NCBI GenBank assembly: GCA_934047225.1
Contig: OW203990.1
Span: 20,749,045 to 20,813,044, forward strand
Length of the DNA stretch: 64,000 nucleotides
Reading direction: 5' to 3'
From: Ypsolopha sequella
Lineage: Eukaryota; Arthropoda; Insecta; Lepidoptera; Ypsolophidae
The translations under genes were made by a program, and so were the position numbers. The notes beneath the pieces were generated by a model. That model was not told where the DNA came from. It saw nothing but the letters and a program-made list of their open reading frames with translations, and did not search any database. Of this stretch, positions 11,438-22,440 are shown in pieces (position 1 is the stretch's first letter; the number at the start of each line of letters is the position of its first letter).

Positions 11438-14400
11438 TTCCATTATTTTCATAAGAAAGAATACTTTTTAATTATGACTTCTATTTATCAATCCGCGTTC
11501 GCTGGAAGAGATCTCTTTTTAGAGCTTAGCTCGCCTATGAACATGATATCTCTATAATATTGTGATTTTTGTGTACAATAAAAAATGTGAATTTGGTATT
11601 TTTATTGTAATTTTATGATATGTCAAAATTGCGCCAAAATTTTCGTTTCATTCATGTTTTTTTTTTGTTCGTGTTCTAAAACCATGAAAGTTTCGCGGTA
11701 ATTTATTAAAAATTAAAATCTGTGCTAAGATAGATCCGGACTCTCAGAACCACGTCAACGTTTTTCTGCTAACCGTACCGCGATGCAAATGTAACGGTGT
11801 GCCCCGTCACCGCGGCTACGCAAATTGCAATTAGTGGCCGCCGGCGCTGCTGACGATACAGGAAGACCGACCGTTCGTTTTACTTCTTCTATCTGTTATT
11901 TATTATATACATAATATAATCTTTATCTGTATATTTTTACACAATATAAATAAAGACCTTAAATCACGCCCTTAAAAGCAGATAGAGCGATATCGTCTGT
12001 TTATAATCGTAGGCCCAAGACGGAAGTAAAATCGAGTTTCGCTTAATTAGGTAATAATGCTTTTTCATTTAGTATCTTACCTTTTTACAGTATATTCCAT
12101 GATTAGTTAATAAAAACATAGTTTGCTTAGAGAGCCACCGTACATAACAAAAACGTCTCGTTAAAAAATAATCACTTTTGGCTATATAGTTTAGCTTGCT
12201 TTCTTTGCTAAAAGTAAATGAAAGAATGTATGGATGAAGTTAACTTGGTTAAAACAATTGATTTGATAAAATAGAGCCTAGTTTACAAAATTTAAGTATG
12301 GTAAAATTTGCAAAACAGTGCCTTATTTTATTTCTAAATTTATGTCTTGGTTGTCATTATTGCCATGTTAAATTAGCCTTCCTTCGATGGCTACGACAGC
12401 CGGGACTTTGAGACCTTAATCACGTTTGTGGTTTAACAAGATAACTTTTTCTACCAAGCATAAAGTGTACTCAGTTAATCGTCCTCTGAGTGTAAATCCC
12501 AATAAATGACAAACAACAAACAAAAACCCATAATAGTCATTAGTGCAAGTACTGCGATATCAAACACTATCGATGTATCTCCAACAAAAACTTTGGGGTA
12601 AACAACCATTTGTAATGCTAAACTTTACTGTTTGTACTCCAAACTGTCTGTACCCAGTAGTTCTATGCAAAAACTTGTGAACAAAACCTTGCAGCGATGC
12701 CCTTCGGACCCTGATAGGGATACCAGTGACTTGCACTTCGCGCCCTCTGACGGATTACGAGCATATTACGGTAACTGGAGACCTACCCTCTACCCCACAG
12801 AACTTTGTTTACCTAACAAATATTGTCTTTACAAACATTTTACTTACGTCATAATCGTAGCTGAGTGTGAAAATACTACGTTACCCAACCATCAATCTTT
12901 GTTGGTATGTGAACTAAAGGAAGTAATTATTTATTGTATGAATTTTCTGCAACGTCCCACATAATTTAACTCCTTCGCAACTGTCCAGTAAATCTTACCG
13001 GACGACAGTAAAGGGACATTCGCACGAAACTTGCGAAACCACAAAACCGGGACTAAATTCGCCACAACGGATCCATAAACAAGTGGTGGGGGCGCGAGAG
13101 GAATATTCAAGAGGAAAGTTGGAGTTAGCTGCCCACTCGATGGACTATCCGGCGCGACACTTGCCTTTAACGGGCCGAGTTTGGACATTCTACATCATGA
13201 GCATGCATCGGCCCCTTAATGAAGCTAGTCTCCATAAGTTAGGGACAACTTCGCCAAGTTATTGTGTCCTGAACGCGTTTTGATGGGCACTTAAATATTG
13301 TAACTCTACTTAATAGTTTGGTTCAGTCTAAAGTTGTAACTTAAATTACTAAGTAAATAGTGTTTACTTTATTAATAATAAGGCTGCCCCAAAATTTTTG
13401 TTATTTATTTCAACAAGGTTACATAAATATATGTATATATAACGCAGCAATAAAATTATTGGCTAAGAACTTGGCATGGATACAATGAGTTTTAACACAC
13501 TTGATCTCGGCAAGGATATCGCCTACTCTCGGCTAACTTCACAAAACTTTGCAAGAAACCAGCCAAGTGTTGATATGAATGCTATGATTGGTTACAATAA
13601 AATTCTTTCTTTGCGAGCGTATTATGGAGAACCATCAGTTTGACCTACCAGTACCTACCTAGAAAAAGTACATTCTTAACAAAACTTTCAATTTTGTTAA
13701 ACTTTATACATTTTTAATGTACATGATTACAGTGGTCTAAAAAATGATATCTTTAAAATCCAGTGAAGGCTTCATAAGTTTATTTTAGATCAAAAGTACA
13801 GAAAGTTTCTCGTATTTTCTCAACAAGTATGACAGTCATGTTTTTGTCGCGCATGTCTTTTGACGTAACATCACTCGTCGCCTATTCCGTCCGACTTGTT
13901 TGTGAAATATAAATACAGTATTGATACAATTTTGAAATATGTACTCTTTAAAACACGTGTGCAATGTAAACTTTTTAAAAATTCAGACGTAGTGATCTTT
14001 TAAATTAAGTTATGTCACTTTGTATTAGATCCACATTAGAGCAGTGAATTTAAGGTAGCTATCCCGTTTCTTGATTTCTAAGTAAACACTAATCTAGCAT
14101 GAACATTTTTTAAAAAAGAAACTGAGAACATGGAGCGTAATAAATGCGTGTAAGAATAAGGCGCAGCTAATAATAGGTGGGTAATATTTTTATTTCTCTC
14201 AATAGAAAGTCCGCAAGCTCTCTTTCTAACCAGCAAGTAATTGAGATCTATTTTTTATTACAATAAAATATGGTTTCTCTCATATAACATTTTTTTGGCA
14301 AACTCTCTTACTAATACGTCATCCACCATGAATTCTAAAAAAAGTACCTAAAATTGCTGATTTGAGTCAATACGACAAAAAAGTCACTTGTGTAGACACA

Positions 14401-16015
14401 CATAAAAATAACACAACTCTATGAAAGAAAATAAAAATAGAAACTGGCTATTTTCGTCTGCTTATTGTTTCCAATGTGGAGAAAGACTGAAATATCAGTC
14501 ATTAGTGCTAAGAATTCTCTAACGTTTTAAAGTAGATAAATAAAGATATGTTATGTTTAAAATGTTGAGTAAGCCTCAAAAGCAAGGTGCTCAACTAAAA
14601 ATTAAAATGTATAACAGGCTACCATCTCAAATAACCCGATTATCAGTTCCAGAATTTAATTCAAAATAAAAAATAAAATTTGTAATCAACCCTTTCTACT
14701 GAGTTACTGAATTCATGGCAAAATCTTTTTCAGAATGTTGTTTTTTTATTTAGGTTATTAGTTTTTTGATTCTGACATAATATGATATGTTTTTATTTTA
14801 GTCTTAATTAATTTGATATAAGTGACAATGACATTCATAATTGAATGTATGTTTTTTTTAATCTAACTATTAATAGAATAAGGAATCTTTAAATGTACCT
14901 AATGTTATGATAAGTCATTAAGGCAAGGGTAAGCCCTTGTATAACGTTATTAGTTATAATTGTGGCGAATAAATTTTAATGATGTCTATGTATATGTCTT
15001 ATACCTGACGCTAGAACATCAACAACACCAGATTTTCAAGGGTTCATTGGAAGAAACTAGGTCTCTCCTCATATTGAAGAAAATGTATTTGATTTATCGA
15101 TCTTTTGTCTAGGGATTCCACCTATAAACAATGTCTTAAGATTTATACTTTTGACAACAACAAAAATTTTTTTAGGTTTTCAAACGTTCGTTTCAAAGAC
15201 GTGGTTAAGATTAATGAGTGTTTTTTTATAAAATAAGCAATAGAAATATGAAGGGATTAGTATTAGCTAAAAACACACCAATTTGTTGTTTCCCTGCGTG
15301 ATCACTAGTATTACGCGTCCAAGAACAAGAGGCCAAAGAGCCAACATATAATCGCCTCTACGATAAGCCAATAAGGTCTTTGCCATTAGACTTATTGTGC
15401 TGGACGGGTAATAAAAAAAGTTGCTAAGGTATGCCATCCTCTTAATATACTTACATATACTAACAGTCTCGTATAACAAATAAGTATTTATTGGTACAAA
15501 TAACAACATTAAAGCTTTAAATACACAGTTACAAGGTGTCAGAAATATACTGACACGTATTTTTTCCATTTAAACCCATTATTCTAATGAGATTTTTCAG
15601 ACAAGCGAAATGAAAACAGATAAATCTGTAGCCTTTAACTACGGTTGTATGGGCTTCCGGTGCAGACTCTTGAGACAGTGGAAATTGTTTCTTTTAATCT
15701 CTTTTTCTTGTGTGAATGGAGCCAATGACTGCAACCTAGTAGAAGAGATACAGGCAGATACCTTCCACCAATTAAAAAACCGTGAAGTGCGAGTAAGAAT
15801 TGCGCCATAAGGGTTCCATGGCATTAAAAAAGACTTTAATAATTTTAACAAAAATTACAAGCATATCACAAAATACAAAATTTATGAAACAAAACTGCAA
15901 AATTAATTTGATCACGTATTCGGGGACTTAACCCTAAAACTATATGATAAATCGGCATTTTCAGTATTTATTGACGAGATACAGCATATGGTACATAATA
16001 TTAATACAGAAGCAG
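11438..16015. other. Non-coding; one GC-rich block with an octamer
   Basis: No gene was recognised. The block at 11740-11870 is GC-rich and contains a perfect POU octamer ATGCAAAT (11783-11790) and a GCAATTAG core, so it is a candidate regulatory element. The frames at 12632-12964, 13083-13283 and 15267-15569 have no recognisable protein features. The remainder is AT-rich. Confidence 0.4.
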
Positions 16016-16825
16016 ACCCCCTTTAAGAGAGGTTGGAGGGTGAAAGTTACAGATTTCTTAATTTTCTTGTTGTTTGTGTGCTAGTTCTAGCCTGCATACC
16101 AAATTTCAGCTTTATAGGACTTCAGAAAGTACCCTAGATTTTTGATGATCATCAGTGAGTGAGTGAGTGAGTGAGTGAGTGAGTGAGTGAATGAGTGAGT
16201 GAGTGACGAAATCGACGTATTTTAGGTATTAATAACATTCAAAGTATAAAAGCTAGATAAATTAAACTTATCGTGTTTAATAAGACTGCTTCCTACATGT
16301 TATCTTGAGAATTTGGTATCTCTAGTATTATCTAGACCGAAGCTATGAGGGTTCAAAAATATGACGAAACGCTTCGAGAAAAGGTACGTAGTGCCCCGCT
16401 TCCTTTGGCTCGTCTTGGCGGGGGGCACTATCGTGCCCCCAGATACAGAAATTCAAAATACTTTGCTTTATTCTTTGAGATAGACTCCGTAACAAAAATG
16501 GTCTAAAACTGACAACTTTGACGATCCCCATTTCATTATTTTTGAATATAGAAAAATAAAAAAATATTTATTTGCCAGGGCACGAAAAAATTTACTTTTT
16601 CGGATCCTTTTTTCACGTTTGGGAAAATATCCCTGATAATTAATTTTATTAAATTTTTAATTTATTTCTCGGTATGGGTCAACATTCTGGACAACATATT
16701 AATTTTAATTAACATTGAATTTCAAGTCTCTATCTCATTTCGTGTATACGAGCCAGAGACTCTTTACATACGGACGGACACACAGCAAGGGCTCCGTTTT
16801 CCCCTTCAGGTACTGAACCCTAAAA
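16016..16825. repeat. Lepidopteran-type interspersed repeat with GTGA microsatellite
   Basis: The unit contains CCAAATTTCAGCTTTATAGGA, split here as CCAAATTTCAGC + TTTATAGGA, a GTGA tetranucleotide run at 16154-16206 (about 13 units, one interrupted), and ends with AGGGCTCCGTTTTCCCC..TACTGAACCCTAAAAA. The same 3' phrase, GGAACCCTAAAAA, ends the repeat at 53446-54151. Such tails are common in moth genomes. The class is left open (SINE/LINE or Helitron-type). Confidence 0.55.
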
Positions 16826-17225
16826 ATAAGTCATAAATATTGTGTTTAGCGAAATGCTTTGGTAGACAGCCACATTATTTCGTTAAAGCATTTTATTGCT
16901 TGGAGACTTGAAAATCCATTTCCATCATAATTATGAAGAAAAAAGAATTTTTTGAAGCACAGTAACTGTGCCTTCTCAATACAGTGTGTTAGTTGCGCGG
17001 GCGCATAACGGTCGTGCTCATTCATCAGAACTGTCAACGACATCTATTGACAGTTTACTTCTGTGTCACGCCTTCCGAAAACATCGTCTTTTACCGCTGA
17101 TTGAGACTTCTGGATGTCCCGTTTTTTGTTTTAGGAAAGCAATTGTTAAATGTATATTTTGGGTACGTTTCCTTAAAATTTTAATTTGGATTGAGGACTG
17201 AAGAATATCGCCCTATTGCAGGTGA

Positions 17226-17400
17226 AATGTAAAAAACCCGTCTTTACATAACTTAAATGACCATTGTATTCATATTGTATACTGTCATCGCCAAGTTCCC
17301 ATTAGTTTTTGTTAATTATAAATAGTTATTTAAGTTATGTACTGAGTTAAGTTAATTTTGATTAACTACAAAAAAGGCGGGATTTTGCTGTTTGGCCATA
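17226..17400. mobile_element. Degenerate relative of MITE family A
   Basis: AAAAAACCCGTCTTTACATAACTTA on the left (17231 onward) is mirrored by TAAGTTATGTA and AAAAAAGGCGGGATTTT on the right, with CCAAGTTCCCATTAG inside, resembling the CAAAGTTTCCATTGG interior of family A. The ends are eroded and no TTAA pair is seen. Confidence 0.4.
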
Positions 17401-17511
17401 ATTTGCTGTTCGCTCTATGAAAAAGAACAGTTACAATTTTATTCGTACAAAAAGTCAGAGAAAATTGGTAATGGTAGACTTGTCTGAGCCGCATGAAAGT
17501 CAATTACAAAT

Positions 17512-17830
17512 CAGTAAATAATAATAAAAGCCTTTATTTACCACAAAAATAATAAAACTACATGCACTGACATTGAAATAATAACAAATTCTTAATAAAT
17601 AGCTCCAGTAAATTAACATTATCAAACAAAAATAACATTGTTGTACATTCAAAAATTCATGCAAAATTCATTATGTTAGTTAAATATAAATTAAGTATAA
17701 AATTTAAAACAAGTTAGATAATTAATTATACTAAGAAATACATATGTCATCTGCTATATGGCCTAGTTACAATCAGTAAATAGGTACTCTGTTATTTGGA
17801 GAGGCCCTTTGTCATACCGAGAAAGTGAAA
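17512..17830 (-). repeat. Possible LINE 3' end
   Basis: AATAATAATAAAAGCCTTTATTTA on + (read on - as a TTTATTAAT-rich terminus after TAAATAAAGGC) is a common form of lepidopteran non-LTR element 3' termini. No protein remnant was recognised next to it. Confidence 0.3.
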
Positions 17831-20039
17831 CACACATTTTGAAATGCAAAGACAAATTCTACTAGGCAACAGCGGCTACCGACCGCAAACTACAATAGTT
17901 GGCGATAAGAAATTTGTAAAGAAAAATAAACCATTAAAAAATCATCAGTCATACACGACCCCCGCGGTGGGCAGGTCACCGGAGTCCGAGAAAAAAACTC
18001 ACTGCCGAGCCGAATTCAAATGAAGAATGATTCATTTATGAAAATGAAATGACAGATTGAATGAAGGCAAGGTTCGAGCACAAAAGATTCAGCTACTGTC
18101 GGCCGCCTTCTGCCACGTGTGCCCATCTCCCACGATACCAGTCGTGATGGTATTACTGGCTATTCTTGTAGAACCAGCTATTCATATGTGGCTACTCATG
18201 CGTTCCTGGTGGCGTCAGTCTGAGACCTTAAACCGGCTTCGATGAAAGCCTTCGGTAGCTGTCTGAGATTTACAAAATAACTAAATTAATGATGCTAGTT
18301 TCTGGGCTAGTAAAATAAATGATAAAAAGAGTAGAGCTGCTCTTTTCAAGGACACAAAAATAATGCGTAATAAATTAGTTAAATACGACATTATTTATGT
18401 TCGACATTTAAAAGTTGCGACCTTATCTCGTAAAAATGGCAATTACTCCGTACCCTTCCACCGAGTGCACCAGGAGTCACTCGACTCTAACAACACTAAG
18501 AAACGAGGAATGGGCAATGAAATTAAAAATATGTCTTAAGGGCAATTAGCTTTAACTTTTACAGTAAGTGCCCTATCTGCTCCCTCACAGTTTTCAATTG
18601 TGGGGAAAGCGGGCAGCTTTCGGGAGTGAATTTTATGTACTCGCGAAGAGTTCTGACTTTTAAGCGAGTGCTTCCCTAGACAGATTAATTGTAGCTTAAC
18701 TAACTTTTATTAACATAAAGAAACTTAAACGAAAACCTTTTTACGTAGGTATATAGAAATATACAAAAAAGGAGAACAAAGGAAGTATGAACTAGGTAAA
18801 AATTGTGGTCTTGTGAGAGCATTGGCGAAGTGTTTAACAATAAATTTCCATTTAAAAGGCCGCAAGCTGGTGGTAGTCTGTGCGGGGGTAGGTGCGGTGC
18901 ACGGGGGAAGGGGCAGCTTCCGGCGCTTTTTTCCTTCATTTCCTTTGAGCGCGTGGCGAGGGCGCTGCCCCGCTAAAGTTCCATGCTAATATGTATTTTA
19001 ATTTAAAATTTTTGTTTGTTTTAAGCAGATATGTACCTCCTTAAAAGCTACATAAATTATTGAGGAACCTATATTATATAGTTACTGAGAAAAAGACGCA
19101 AGATGATGTTTAAAAGCTCATAAATGAGCGACACGTGAACTTTTCAGCGTATTTTTTGTTTCGTAACAATTCAACTATAATTTACATTGATTTAGTAAAA
19201 GATACCATCTAATTGTGTAATAATAAATAAGTGTCATAAAATAATAAGTTGAAATATTTAAGGTGGTCTATTTACCGATATCGCACCCTTCAAGGTTTTT
19301 TAAAAGGCACAAATAAGGTTTTTATACCGCTACAAACAAATATAGAGGCTTAGTAAATGTCGCATAAAATATCGGCGGGATAATAATTAAAAGAAGCGAT
19401 AATGTCCCCGCCGCGGCTGAAAAACGGCCGCGCCATCCTTTTTATTTGATAAATAAAATTTATTCCCCTGCCCCGTTCCTTTGCGGCTTTAAGCTTCCTG
19501 TAAATGGTTTTCTTTGTTTTAAACGTTTCTTTCTCGGATGCGGTTTTCGATTTATATGCGTCTTGGTTTAATTTTCAGGTTTGTGTTGTGGAAAAGCTTG
19601 TAGAAGAATTTGAACTCGTAGCGCCATCTATTTCGTAATAAGGTAATAACTTTGTAGTAATGTGGCAGGCAAATGGTAAAATTCCGTCGTTTATAAATGG
19701 CGCCGTCAGTTTCCAAATGCTTGCTGTTTTACATTTGCCGTTCGGCAAATTGATAAGTACCCGCCGTTTGTAAAATGAGTTCGTCATTTTTATAAAGCCG
19801 AAATAGAAAGTCTTTCATTTCACCTATAAGTAAAAAATAGGTGCGATGAGGATCGGAGCTCCTACAACTATTACCTTGTCCTTCACTTAGTTCTCCTTGC
19901 TTGCACACCGACTTTTGGTGAAAGAAGATCGAATCGTTTTTTTTAACCTAAACAATAATAATACGCTAAGTTCTTTTTTTTATATTCGTGCTCGAAAACA
20001 CTAATCATGTTGGAACATCGAAGATATTCTTTAATTGTT
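17831..20039. other. Non-coding, no recognised gene
   Basis: Mixed composition. GC-richer pieces lie at 17955-18010, 18880-18980 and 19400-19440. A fragment of MITE family B (AAAAAATAGGTGCGATGAGGA) lies at about 19819-19935. The reading frame at 18057-18245 shows no family features. Confidence 0.4.
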
Positions 20040-20430
20040 CAGTCGTAGTGTAATTCTTTATTATCCATCCATCTATTCATCGACCTGTATTCTTCCACCT
20101 GCTAGACATAGGCCTTTTCGTGATTTCGCCACTCTTGGCGGTCCTCCTCATCCAGCTACCATCCGCAACGTCCTTCAGGTCATCGGTCCAGCGGCCACGA
20201 GGTCAGCCTACGCTACGCTTTCCTGTCATCCATCCATCCATCAGCCTAGTGTACCACTGCTGGACATAAGCCTTTCCAGGACTTTGCCACTCCCGGCGGT
20301 CATCCTGGAAGAATTGCCCATACTCACACACGCTGGGCAGGCGGGTTGGTGAGCGCGGTGCCGGAATCCTCGCACCAGTGACGCCGCTGCCCGTCACCAG
20401 TCTGTTCCATATAAGACCCGGCTATTAGGG
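20040..20430. repeat. Lepidopteran interspersed repeat, two tandem partial copies
   Basis: Two partial copies of one unit lie head to tail: CCATCCATCTATTC..CTGCTAGACATAGGCCTTTT..GCCACTCTTGGCGGTC (about 20060-20215), and CCATCCATCCATC..CTGCTGGACATAAGCCTTTC..GCCACTCCCGGCGGTC (about 20225-20420). The phrase CTGCTGGACATA.GCCT is a very common dispersed repeat in moths, normally attributed to LINE sequences. The segment at 20431-20690 has a more protein-like composition on both strands but no identifiable domain. Confidence 0.6.
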
Positions 20431-20690
20431 ATGGATATACCGCCATCCATCGGTCCCAGGCATGGTGGGCCTCCTGGTTTTTTGCCTGTGAGCTGTCCTC
20501 TTACTCTACCCCGAATTACTTCGAAGGGGTCTCCAAGTAAGATGGTGGTACGCCTTTCAGCCCAAACGGCCATTATGTCGGCGACAGATATGGCCTACCC
20601 ACTAGCACTTACTGATTCAGAAGGTAGATATCCCAAGCATAATCCTCAATCAGCCCAACTATATTTAATCTTATTCAAGGCTGTTTAACC

Positions 20691-21240
20691 TTTCGTCCTA
20701 ACATCTACGGAACCCATAGTTACATTGATAAACTTTTATATCTAATTAAGTTTGTTAGAAAATATAAGAAACCATTATTTAGTTCGTAAGAAGTGTAAAA
20801 TATCATCTAAGGCACCCTTTCCCCCTAAGCAATCGGGTCATTTTTACTGCGCACTAAATATTCTCCGGGCGACACTTGCGATTATGAAAAGTGCACTCCT
20901 ATTTATACCCCGCAGTTTTTTGTCGCCCCTTTCAAGGGCAATTAAATGCCGCCAGTCTTTAGCTTTGCATATTCTAAAGTCGCCCTGCCGTCTTTATGGC
21001 CTGTCTAATAAGTTGCTAAGAAAAGGTCGTAAAAGAAAATTCTGATGTGGAAAAATATGTGGTCAATCCAGTAATACTAATTGTGAAGTCTCATATTCGT
21101 GTTTGTACCGATTCCTCATGGGCAGCAGAATTGGTTGAGCAGTAATTTGACATGTCTGTGGAAAATCTGAGAGTCCGGAAAATTTTGAAAAATCTTATGT
21201 AAGTCCACATTTGAAAAATGTATGTGGACTGGCAAATAAA
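20691..21240. other. Non-coding; GC-richer block 20820-21000
   Basis: The block 20820-21000 is distinctly less AT-rich, with GCAATTAAATG and TTTATGGCC homeodomain-like cores. It could be a regulatory island. A short frame spans it (20752-21045), but its translation has no known domain. Confidence 0.3.
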
Positions 21241-21508
21241 ACATACAACGTGAAATTTAAGTAATTTTGTTAACGAAAACTGGTGAGAGTACTTGCCCAT
21301 ATAAACAACTTTTACTATGGAGCCAACCCTGAAATCGTAAAAAAAAATATCAGCTGTTCCATAGAAAAGTTAAATACCTACTCGACACAAATGTGCTGAT
21401 TCTTTTTTCACGATTTCAGGGTTGGCTTCATAGTCAAAGTTGTTCCTATGGACGAGTACTATCACCAGTTTTCGTTTACAAAATGACTTAAATTTCACGT
21501 TGTATATG
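21241..21508. mobile_element. Long imperfect palindrome (foldback MITE)
   Basis: The left arm ACAACGTGAAATTTAAGTAA ... GAAAACTGGTGA ... GGAGCCAACCCTGAAATCGT (21246-21340) is mirrored by ACGATTTCAGGGTTGGCTTC ... TCACCAGTTTTCG ... ACTTAAATTTCACGTTGT (21410-21504). A further copy of GGAGCCAACCCTGAAATCGT lies at 21588, outside the palindrome. Non-coding. Confidence 0.75.
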
Positions 21509-21869
21509 AAAGTATACAGGCTGCATTTTAGTCGCTGAAAAGCCAAAATTTAACTAGTCAAATATGAACAACCATCAATACTTGTATGGAGCCAACCCTG
21601 AAATCGTAAATATGAAAGTATAGTTTTTTGCACGAAGGAGGTGACTGACAGTTCGTAATGTTGGAAATGCGCTTTTAACTCCTACGATACATGAGCCATA
21701 TCACATTGTTGGGAACTTTTAAATGATGCAATGCCTACTATCAGTTTCCTTCTTAGTGCAAAAAAATAATCCTTCATATATAATAAAGTACTGAAAAAGT
21801 CTTGTAATTGTACATTTTTGCGAAATTTTAATTATTAGTATTGTACTAAGGCCAAAAATAAACAAAATG

Positions 21870-22085
21870 TAATTTTTGCCTTCTGTCTGTATTTTTCTTT
21901 CTAACTCGAGAACCACTCAACGGATTTGGATGCGGTTTTCTTTATTATCATTGTAGTGAGCCTGGTCAACATATAAGCTAAAGAAAGGGGTGTTGATGAA
22001 ATAACCGCTAAGCCGAAAACTGTTGATATTACTTAAAGACTGAAAGATAGACGAGCGAAGTCGCGGGCAAAACCTAGTCGTAAAT
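21870..22085. repeat. Interspersed repeat tail (GACGAGCGAAGTCGCGGGC type)
   Basis: The segment ends with TAGACGAGCGAAGTCGCGGGCAAAACCTAGT, split as TAGACGAGCGAAG + TCGCGGGCAAAACCTAGT. This 3' phrase is widespread in lepidopteran retroposons. It is preceded by the usual GAGAACCACTCAACGGATTT segment. A related tail (CGCGAGCAAAGCCGCGGGG) closes the repeat at 25060-25250. Confidence 0.55.
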
Positions 22086-22334
22086 ATTATCAAATAAAAG
22101 TTATGTATATAGACGAATACTCTCTCTAGTATTTCTAAGCTTTTCTGCAACAAAAAATTCATCGATAATGTACGGTAACCCTAAACTATACACTGTGAAC
22201 GAAACGTACATACAATTGGCTAAGTTTTCCAAATTTTCCTCGACTTTCTAAAAGCCATGAATTTTGTAAGACCTGACGTTGAAATCTCTCAGTCACTCAG
22301 AAATGATTAGGAAATACAACTTTTTAATGCGGTA

Positions 22335-22440
22335 AAGTATTAATGAAATTTGCTCAGTGACGGAATCGAACTCGCGTCCCTAAGGACGAACTGTCAAACT
22401 GTTCAGAACTTCTCGCCGTCCGTCTGTCGAGCGACAACTT
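22335..22440 (-). repeat. tRNA-derived SINE fragment
   Basis: Read on the - strand, the segment contains GAGAAGTTCTGAACAGTTTG, then GTCCTTAGGGACGCGAGTTCGATTCCGTCAC, split here as GTCCTTAGGGACGCG + AGTTCGATTCCGTCAC. GTTCGATTCC is a Pol III B-box. The cloverleaf is not intact, so this is a SINE head rather than a tRNA gene. Confidence 0.45.

Noticed and set aside
12632..12964. 110-codon + frame
   Set aside because: No domain, no clear coding bias and no supporting splice context; expected by chance in a window of this size.
15267..15569. 100-codon - frame with hydrophobic segments
   Set aside because: Hydrophobic residues follow from AT-rich codons; no family resemblance.
16154..16206. Regular repeat considered as a CRISPR-like array
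   Set aside because: It is a 4-base GTGA microsatellite without spacers, in a eukaryotic genome.
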